A stretch of 5,621 nt of DNA from JANRLJ01 sp034437895 (GTDB taxonomy: Bacteria > Chloroflexota > Anaerolineae > Aggregatilineales > Phototrophicaceae): assembly GCA_034437895.1 (NCBI GenBank), contig DAOTTO010000349.1, positions 1 to 5,621 on the forward strand, in the 5' to 3' direction. The translations under genes were made by a program, and so were the position numbers. Shown piece by piece: positions 1 through 4,780 of the stretch. The notes below the pieces were generated by a model. The model did no database searches, was not told the DNA's origin, and was given only the letters and a program-made list of their open reading frames with translations. Every line of letters begins with the position of its first letter. The first letter of the stretch is position 1.

Positions 1-36
1 CCATTCTATTCCGTGAGGTGATTTTTGCTTGTTCAT
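1..36 (-). CDS. Start of a leftward gene, cut by the window edge (possibly DUF5131/Gp37-like)
   Basis: Read on the minus strand from position 36, an ATG opens a frame of 12 codons, MNKQKSPHGIEW, that is still open at the window edge. A GGAG Shine-Dalgarno lies at 49-46 with 9 nt spacing, and a TATAAT box lies at 66-61, so a short leader of roughly 18 nt would just include the ribosome site. This agreement of signals is the main support. The tail GIEW resembles the IEWTD-type beginning of DUF5131 (phage Gp37/Gp68-like) proteins; this is recall from a very short stretch and is only a suggestion. A second ATG at 4-2 is in the same frame but has no comparable ribosome site. The gene is divergent from the sugar operon at 482. 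Confidence 0.4.
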   Translation of the reverse strand, partial: MNKQKSPHGIEW

Positions 37-45
37 AGCAATATT

Positions 46-96
46 CTCCAATTTCTATAAATTATAGAACAAAATTTCTAATATTACCATAGAACA
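46..96 (-). promoter_or_regulatory. Candidate leftward promoter with overlapping palindrome and direct repeat
   Basis: On the minus strand there is a perfect TATAAT at 66-61 and a GGAG ribosome site at 49-46. No good -35 is visible; the hexamer 17 nt upstream is TGGTAA. The -10 box lies inside a perfect 17-bp palindrome, TTCTATAAATTATAGAA (53-69). A related unit follows: ATTTCTA at 51-57 and 75-81, and ATAGAACA at 64-71 and 89-96, giving two imperfect direct repeats about 25 bp apart that cover the -10 and -35 zones. This arrangement is operator-like and suggests repression of the leftward gene; the regulator is unknown. Confidence 0.4.
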
Positions 97-119
97 CCAA
101 ATGAGAACAATCAATGATA

Positions 120-256
120 TAGGACTTTCGCTTACCTCACCCCCCGGCCCCCTCTCCAATACTTGGAGAGGGGGAGAAACACGCATCTTGAAGTCCCCTC
201 TCCATGCAATGGGGAGGGGATTTAGGGGTGGGGTAAATGCGTGAGCGAAAGTCCTA
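120..256 (+). mobile_element. MITE-like element, copy 1
   Basis: The ends are perfect 13-bp terminal inverted repeats: TAGGACTTTCGCT (120-132) and AGCGAAAGTCCTA (244-256). If the outer TA is counted as target, the element is 133 bp (122-254) flanked by TA on both sides, as in Tc1/mariner/IS630-type MITEs; this is an inference from two bases. Inside are a perfect 12-bp hairpin, CCCCCTCTCCAA (148-159) with TTGGAGAGGGGG (163-174) and loop TAC, and an imperfect hairpin 195-205/209-219. Four GGGG runs at 211-233 form a G-quadruplex motif. Related copies lie at 3920-4048 (inverted) and 5450-5580. There is no transposase, so the element would be non-autonomous. Short frames crossing it are not credible genes. 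Confidence 0.75.
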
Positions 257-291
257 AATAAAAGTGAAATTGCGAAATAGGGCGGAAGATT

Positions 292-330
292 AGACGCAAA
301 GGCGCGAAGAACGCAAAGTGTCGCAAAGAT
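292..330. repeat. Short degenerate tandem repeat, CGCAAAG type
   Basis: Four units of about 9-10 bp follow each other: GACGCAAAG (293-301), GCGCGAAG (302-309, one base changed), ACGCAAAG (311-318) and TCGCAAAG (321-328). Similar CGCAAAGG/CGCAGAGG strings are known as scattered intergenic repeats in several bacterial phyla. No coding function is likely and no regulatory role is evident. Confidence 0.45.
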
Positions 331-368
331 AAGGTTCACATTCTGGGAGTGTCTATTTGGTGGATGTA

Positions 369-392
369 GGGAGTGACCGATGTGTCACTCCC
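369..392. repeat. Hairpin GGGAGTGAC/GTCACTCCC
   Basis: A perfect 9-bp inverted repeat (369-377 with 384-392) has a 6-nt loop CGATGT. The left arm continues outward as TGTAGGGAGTGAC, which resembles the arms of the palindromes at 2372 (TTGTAGGGACAC) and 5291 (GTAGGGGCGACTCG), so it may be a decayed member of that family. CTGGGAGTG at 342-350 can also pair perfectly with CACTCCCAG at 386-394, giving a competing stem. No U-tract follows, so this is not a standard terminator. Confidence 0.5.
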
Positions 393-421
393 AGCACACA
401 TACATCGTGTCGTCGTTTCGT

Positions 422-443
422 TTGGATACTTCAATTTATCCAA
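422..443. promoter_or_regulatory. Dyad TTGGATA-N8-TATCCAA, candidate operator of the sugar operon
   Basis: Perfect 7-bp arms at 422-428 and 437-443 with an 8-nt A/T-rich spacer lie 38 bp upstream of the isomerase start. Size, symmetry and location fit a binding site for a dimeric regulator. No clear -35/-10 pair could be fixed here, so its position relative to the promoter is unknown. As RNA the arms could also form a weak hairpin. Confidence 0.35.
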
Positions 444-481
444 TTCACATTTATTGATTTGACCTTTATAGAGGAGCAGCT

Positions 482-1288
482 ATGACGACCCTTTCTTTTA
501 TGAGCGCTAATTTCGTGGCGCGACAAATTGGTTACAACATGACTGACGGTTGGGGGCAAGGCGACAACGCCGCCAACGCTTATTTCCGTCCAATTGAAAC
601 GTATGCCGAGCGTTTTGATGCGCTCCTCAGTGAAGTTACGGCGATGGGCTTTTCTACAATAGACATCTGGAACGCCCATTTGCATTGGTCATGGGCAACC
701 CCGGAACACATCGCCATCGCTAAAGACCTGCTGGCGCAGCACAGCTTGACGGTGGCGAGTATGGCGGGTGGATTTGGGGAAACCGCCGAAGATGTGGAAA
801 AAGCGTGTAAAGTCGCGGTTGCTATGGGGACGACCATTCTCGGCGGCAATACAAGCCTGACTGAAACAAACCGCCCCGCGTTAGTCGCGCTGCTCAAAGA
901 TCACGGCATCAAACTCGGCATCGAAAATCATCCCGCCGAAAAGACCGCCCAAGATTTGCTCGACAAAATCGGCGATGGCGGCGACGGCACGATTGGCGCA
1001 GCAGTCGATACAGGCTGGTTTGGCACAAATGGCTATGACGCAGCAAAAGCGCTGGAAGAAATCGGCGATCACATCTTCCACGTCCATTTGAAGGATGTTT
1101 TGGCGGCGGGCGGACACGATACCTGCGGCTATGGTCTCGGCGTTGTGCCGATAGAAGCGTGTGTGCGGGCGCTGCAAAAAATCGGCTACAGCGGCGCGAT
1201 CAGTGTCGAACATGAGCCGGAACACGAAGATCCCACCGAAGCGATCAAAGCGAGCTACACAATGCTGAAGGGCTGGCTAAACGTATGA
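482..1288 (+). CDS. Sugar phosphate isomerase/epimerase (AP_endonuc_2 TIM-barrel family)
   Basis: The 268-residue product has the length and layout of the xylose isomerase-like TIM-barrel family (Pfam AP_endonuc_2), whose members isomerise or epimerise sugars and inositol derivatives with a divalent metal. The four expected metal ligands are visible on successive strands: E148 in GIENHP, D176 in AVDTGW, H202 in HVHLKD and E243 in SVEHEP. WNAHLHW (63-69) lies at an early strand where substrate-contacting His residues are usual. No signal peptide is seen, so it should be cytosolic. GAGGAG at 471-476, 5 nt before the ATG, fixes the start. The stop overlaps the next start as ATGA, so the two are translationally coupled. 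A dyad at 422-443 may control both. The fold and catalytic class are firm; the substrate cannot be told from sequence. Confidence 0.9.
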   Translation: MTTLSFMSANFVARQIGYNMTDGWGQGDNAANAYFRPIETYAERFDALLSEVTAMGFSTIDIWNAHLHWSWATPEHIAIAKDLLAQHSLTVASMAGGFGETAEDVEKACKVAVAMGTTILGGNTSLTETNRPALVALLKDHGIKLGIENHPAEKTAQDLLDKIGDGGDGTIGAAVDTGWFGTNGYDAAKALEEIGDHIFHVHLKDVLAAGGHDTCGYGLGVVPIEACVRALQKIGYSGAISVEHEPEHEDPTEAIKASYTMLKGWLNV

Positions 1289-2358
1289 GTGAGAAAAAAT
1301 TTAACGTCGCCATTATCGGCTGCGGCAACATCGCCAAAGGCTACGGCACGACGCTTAAGCCGCATGAACATATCGCCCTCGTCGGCGCGGCTGATCTCGA
1401 CCCGCAGCGGGCAGTCGAATTTACCCAAGAATTCGGCGGGACAGCCTACGAATCGGTTGAGGCGCTGCTGGCAGACCCATCGATTGATCTGATTATCAAT
1501 CTGACGATCCATCATGCCCACGCTGAAATTATCACCCAATGCCTGAACGCTGGAAAGCACGTCTTTAGCGAAAAGCCGCTGGCACTCACTTATAACGAGG
1601 CGAATGCGCTAGTCAAATTGGCGGACTCTAAAGGGCTGCGTTTGGGCTGTGCGCCAATCACCTTTTTAGGTGAAGCCCAGCAAAGCGCATGGCAGGCCAT
1701 CCGTGAGGGGCAAATTGGCACGGTACGCGTCGCTTATGCCGAGGTCAATTGGGCGCGAATCGAGAAATGGCATCCGAATCCTGTGCCTTTTTATGATGTA
1801 GGGCCAATGTTTGATGTCGGCGTTTATCCTCTAACGGTGCTAACGACGATCTTCGGGTCAGCGCGGCGCGTGACGGCTTTCGGGACGGTGGTTTATCCTG
1901 ACCGCGTAACGCTAGAGGGCAAGCCGTTTCATCTGGATACAGCCGATTTTATCGTCGCGGCTGTCGAACATGCCAACGGCGCGATAACACGCTTGACGTG
2001 TAATTTTTATGTACCGCAAGGCAGCAAGCAGATCGGCATCGAATTTCATGGCGATTTGGGTTCGATGTATCTGGAAAGCTGGCACAGCTTCGACTCGCCC
2101 ATCACTGTCCGTGAATACGCCACCGATTATGCACCAATGCCGATCCTGCGCGAAGGCTACAATGGCACGGAATGGGCGCGGGGCGTGGTCGATATGGCGG
2201 CGGCGATTGCGGAAGATCGTCCGCAGCGGGCGACAGGCGCACAGGCGGCGCACGTAGTAGAAATTATGGAAGCGATTAAAACCTCATATAGCAACGGCGG
2301 GGCGGTAGCCGTCACATCCGATTTTCCCTCGCCCGCGCCGATGGATTGGGCGCTGTAA
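1285..2358 (+). CDS. Gfo/Idh/MocA family NAD(P)-dependent oxidoreductase
   Basis: The 357-residue product starts with a Rossmann fold: NVAIIGCGNIAKGYG (7-21) has the GxGxxA nucleotide loop, and D37 at the end of strand 2 is consistent with NAD(H) preference. The family signature SEKPLA lies at 95-100, with K97 the expected catalytic lysine. The C-terminal Gfo/Idh/MocA domain follows, with the motif DVGVYP at 177-182: D177 is conserved, and Tyr181 stands where many dehydrogenases have His, as in glucose-fructose oxidoreductase. The length is typical and no export signal is seen, so it is cytosolic. It overlaps the isomerase by 4 bp (ATGA), and such pairs commonly oxidise a sugar or cyclitol to a keto form that the partner rearranges. 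The exact substrate is unknown. A palindromic element begins 14 bp after the stop and may end the transcript. Confidence 0.93.
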   Translation: MSEKKFNVAIIGCGNIAKGYGTTLKPHEHIALVGAADLDPQRAVEFTQEFGGTAYESVEALLADPSIDLIINLTIHHAHAEIITQCLNAGKHVFSEKPLALTYNEANALVKLADSKGLRLGCAPITFLGEAQQSAWQAIREGQIGTVRVAYAEVNWARIEKWHPNPVPFYDVGPMFDVGVYPLTVLTTIFGSARRVTAFGTVVYPDRVTLEGKPFHLDTADFIVAAVEHANGAITRLTCNFYVPQGSKQIGIEFHGDLGSMYLESWHSFDSPITVREYATDYAPMPILREGYNGTEWARGVVDMAAAIAEDRPQRATGAQAAHVVEIMEAIKTSYSNGGAVAVTSDFPSPAPMDWAL

Positions 2359-2362
2359 ACAC

Positions 2363-2482
2363 GGAGATCATTTGTAGGGACACTAAGAACCCCTATCCCT
2401 AACCCTTTCCCCGGAAACGGGGCAAGCTCATGGTGTCCCTACAATGCCCATATTAAATTACAATCCGCCTCTCATGATCTCC
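2363..2482. repeat. Palindromic GTAGGGA element nested in an outer inverted repeat
   Basis: The inner element has perfect 12-bp arms TTGTAGGGACAC (2372-2383) and GTGTCCCTACAA (2433-2444). Its interior is pyrimidine-rich and ends in a small hairpin, CCCCG-GAAA-CGGGG (about 2409-2422). Immediately outside, GGAGATCAT (2363-2371) is matched by ATGATCTCC (2474-2482), a second perfect 9-bp pair. The arms resemble the 29-bp palindrome at 5291-5319, so a common repeat family is likely. Lying just after the oxidoreductase stop, the folded RNA could reduce read-through, but there is no T-run typical of an intrinsic terminator. The rest of the gap to 2582 is A/T-rich with no confident promoter. Confidence 0.6.
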
Positions 2483-2582
2483 ACATTCACTATTAATCTT
2501 TATCAAGCGGTACTAGGTGAACTAGCCGTATTCGGATAAAATTAACCATAATACAACTAAGTCCAACAGGAATACATTTTTA

Positions 2583-3893
2583 ATGACCGATAAATCGCCT
2601 TATCTTACGGATCAAACTATCGGCCCGTATACCATCAAAGATACGCTCGGTCATAATAATGCCAGCGCGGTCTATCGCGCTATCCACACCGCTACTGGAC
2701 GCGAGGTCGCTCTGCGGGTGCTGCTCTCTGCTCAGAGCAAGGATTATGCTGAACGCTTTATGGAAGAAATCCGCCGTGTTGCCGGATTGCGCCATCCTTA
2801 CCTTGTGCCGTTTGTCGATTACGGCGCGGCGGACGACATCGTCTACATCGCCATGCCGCGTCTCTTGGGGGGGACGCTGCAAGAACGACTGCTCAAGCGG
2901 CATGTGCAGCAAGGTTTAGCCCGCAACGAGCCGCTTGATATTAATGGGCTGCCCTCGTTAGGCGAAATCGCCGCGATGGTGGAACGCATCACCGCCGGAT
3001 TGGATTACGCTCATGCGCGGGGCATCATCCATCAGCAGGTGCAGCCGGGCAACATCTTATTTGACCGCGAAGGCCGCGCTTATTTGGGCGATACGGGGCT
3101 GACCAAACTTTTTAAAGTCATTTTTTCACTTAAAGAGACCAACTCTGTGACGACTCATGCTTTTTCTTCGCCGGAACAATGGCAAGGTGAGCGCATGACG
3201 GCGGCTTCCGACCAATATTCACTGGGGGCGGTAGTTTATCTGCTCGTTACAGGACGGCAGGTGTTTGAATCCAGCAGCATCTTCAAAATGATGGAACTAC
3301 ACATGAACGAACTGCTCACGCCGCCGCATCATGTGCGCTCCGGCCTACCGGGTGATCTGACTCCGGTGCTGCTTAAAGCACTGGCGAAGTCCCCCGAAGA
3401 CCGTTACGACTCCGTTACCACCTTCGCACAGGATTTCGCCCATTCTATTCAAGGCTTAGAAGGCCGCCCGACGGACTTTTTTACATTTCCGCTGCGCGAA
3501 GTGGCGGCGCGTAAGCACGATATCTATGTCGGCTACAGCGAAACAGAGATGGAAAGCGCCCATAAATTAGTCAACGATTTGAGCGATGAGGGCGTTTCCG
3601 TATGGCAGGATCAAGCGCTCAAACCCGGAACAATCGCTTGGAAAGCCGCGTTAGGGGATGCGGTACGTGCCGCCGGGGTCGTCGTGATTTTACTGACACC
3701 CAGCGCGATGCGCTCCGAGTGGATTAATGTCTCACTCAGCCTCGCGCAAAAATATCGCAAGCCTGTGATCGGGCTGACCTTGCGCGGCGCGGAAGGCCAT
3801 CGGGCGGCCTTTAATCGCGTCATTGATGCCAGCGGCGGTTATGAAGCCGGCATTAAAGCGCTGGCAGGGGCGGTACGCGCACATTTAACCTAA
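2583..3893 (+). CDS. Ser/Thr kinase-like (pseudokinase) domain fused to a C-terminal TIR domain
   Basis: The 436-residue protein has a PknB-type kinase fold (about 13-290) followed by a TIR domain (about 311-435). Kinase landmarks are recognisable but several are altered: the glycine loop is LGHNNASAV (22-30), the VAIK lysine is Arg45, the HRD motif is HQQ (150-152) and the following lysine is Gln154. Retained are E62 of helix C, N157, D170 (as DTG instead of DFG), SPE (196-198) and DQYSLG (210-215). Phosphotransfer is therefore doubtful. The TIR part shows strand A DIYVGYS (313-319), a BB-loop-like ALKPG (345-349), VVVILLTPS (366-374) and SEW (378-380). The expected NADase glutamate four residues after the Trp is Ser384. 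No membrane segment is seen, so a cytosolic scaffold or sensor is more likely than an enzyme. AGGAA at 2568-2572, 10 nt before the ATG, supports the start. It appears to be monocistronic. Confidence 0.9.
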   Translation: MTDKSPYLTDQTIGPYTIKDTLGHNNASAVYRAIHTATGREVALRVLLSAQSKDYAERFMEEIRRVAGLRHPYLVPFVDYGAADDIVYIAMPRLLGGTLQERLLKRHVQQGLARNEPLDINGLPSLGEIAAMVERITAGLDYAHARGIIHQQVQPGNILFDREGRAYLGDTGLTKLFKVIFSLKETNSVTTHAFSSPEQWQGERMTAASDQYSLGAVVYLLVTGRQVFESSSIFKMMELHMNELLTPPHHVRSGLPGDLTPVLLKALAKSPEDRYDSVTTFAQDFAHSIQGLEGRPTDFFTFPLREVAARKHDIYVGYSETEMESAHKLVNDLSDEGVSVWQDQALKPGTIAWKAALGDAVRAAGVVVILLTPSAMRSEWINVSLSLAQKYRKPVIGLTLRGAEGHRAAFNRVIDASGGYEAGIKALAGAVRAHLT

Positions 3894-3919
3894 CCTGAGT
3901 TTCGGATAGTGTTTTCATT

Positions 3920-4048
3920 CTATCCCCACCCCTAAATCCCCTCCCCACTTCGTAGAGAGGGGACTTAAAGCACCATTGTGAACCGTTTTTCTCCCCTTCG
4001 CCAGGCAATGGCGAAGGGTCGGGGGATGAGGTTGGGCAATGAGGGTAA
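3920..4048 (-). mobile_element. MITE-like element, copy 2 (inverted, diverged)
   Basis: Read on the minus strand this matches copy 1: a GGGGTGGGG-type end, AAGTCCCCTCT-like core and CTCC/GGAG hairpin segments occur in the same order. The plus strand has CCCC runs at 3924-3927, 3929-3932, 3938-3941 and 3943-3946 with spacers A, TAAAT and T, the exact complement of the G-run pattern in copy 1. A perfect 10-bp hairpin CCCTTCGCCA (3994-4003) with TGGCGAAGGG (4009-4018) replaces the C/T-rich hairpin of copy 1. The AGCGAAAG terminal repeats are not preserved, so the ends are approximate and this copy looks old. GGATAG (3904-3909) and CTATCC (3920-3925) can pair across its left border. It could act as an RNA fold at the end of the kinase-TIR transcript. 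Confidence 0.6.
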
Positions 4049-4162
4049 ATGAGCAAATTAATTTATCCAAAAATGAGCTAAATAATTCTCTCTGCGATTT
4101 TGGCTCAGGACACAGTATCATGATGTCCATTAAAGCTACAGTCAATTAGGGGGCGAAATCCC

Positions 4163-4780
4163 ATGTTACGGACTTTCCTGCAAGGCGGCCTTTATTTCGT
4201 CTTTATCGGCGCGGTGGTCTTCGGTTGGGTAACACAAAAGAAAAAGCAGTCTCCTCCGCTTGAAGATGCGGAAGCCCTGCCCGAATTAGAAAAAGACGCG
4301 ACTGTGCTGGCACAAAATCTTCATCATAACGATTGGCGTAACCGTTTGGCCGCCGCCCGTACTTTAAGCGAATTGCAGGACGACTCTGCGATTCCCGCTT
4401 TACTCACCGCGCTGGATGATGCCGATCATGACGTGCGCGAAGCGGCAATGATTGGGCTGATCGCTCGGCGCAAGGCTGCCGTGCCGGGACTGCTGGAAAA
4501 GCTGCATTATGGCGACATGAATACCCGTGAATGCGCCGCTAAAGCCTTAGAAGCCATCGGCGACAAAAAGAGTTTAGCCGGCTTGCTAGAAGCGCTCACC
4601 GATGAAAGCTCATGGGTGCGGCTGCCTGTTGTGCGGGCATTAGGCAATATGGGCGATGCGCGGATCGCGCCGGAATTGACCAAACTGCTGCAAGACACAG
4701 ATGTAGCGGTGCAAACTGCCGCCAAAGAAGCCCTCGAAAAAATTAAGTCACCGAATGCTCGGACGGCGCTCAAGTCCTGA
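4163..4780 (+). CDS. Membrane-anchored HEAT-repeat protein
   Basis: The 205-residue product begins with a single hydrophobic segment (about 5-24) followed at once by KKK (26-28). By the positive-inside rule the bulk would be cytoplasmic. After an acidic linker (33-47) come about five HEAT/PBS-lyase-like helical repeats (roughly 48-76, 77-107, 108-137, 138-168, 169-195), seen from periodic motifs such as DVREAAMIGL, NTRECAAKALEAIGD and WVRLPVVRALGNMGD. Such repeats bind proteins; no catalytic motif is present. AGGGGG at 4148-4153, 9 nt before the ATG, supports the start. Its stop overlaps the next start (TGATG), so it is probably co-translated with the YfhO-like protein and may assist it at the membrane; that partnership is inferred. 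Upstream, 4049-4162 is A/T-rich with a small GGACA/TGTCC pair (4108-4112, 4124-4128) and no clear promoter. Confidence 0.88.
   Translation: MLRTFLQGGLYFVFIGAVVFGWVTQKKKQSPPLEDAEALPELEKDATVLAQNLHHNDWRNRLAAARTLSELQDDSAIPALLTALDDADHDVREAAMIGLIARRKAAVPGLLEKLHYGDMNTRECAAKALEAIGDKKSLAGLLEALTDESSWVRLPVVRALGNMGDARIAPELTKLLQDTDVAVQTAAKEALEKIKSPNARTALKS

Noticed and set aside
120..256. CRISPR or tandem array made from the G/C-rich repeats
   Set aside because: The copies are kilobases apart, have terminal inverted repeats and differ in orientation; there is no repeat-spacer pattern.
55..339. 94-codon minus-strand open frame
   Set aside because: It is largely a translation of MITE copy 1 and the low-complexity flanks, with no domain and no ribosome site.
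2506..2526. CGG-CTAG/CTAG-CCG imperfect dyad upstream of the kinase-TIR gene
   Set aside because: The pairing needs a bulge and rests mostly on the self-complementary CTAG; too weak to call an operator.
2583..3893. TIR gene as part of a known antiphage system such as Thoeris or CBASS
   Set aside because: No ThsA, cyclase or effector partner lies in the window and the TIR catalytic Glu seems absent, so no defence label is supported.
4108..4128. GGACA/TGTCC pair before the HEAT gene as a promoter or operator
   Set aside because: The arms are only 5 bp and no -35/-10 with sensible spacing is present.
3853..4145. Minus-strand open frames of 67 and 76 codons after the kinase-TIR gene
   Set aside because: They cross MITE copy 2 and the end of the kinase gene; the peptides resemble translated repeats, not a protein family.
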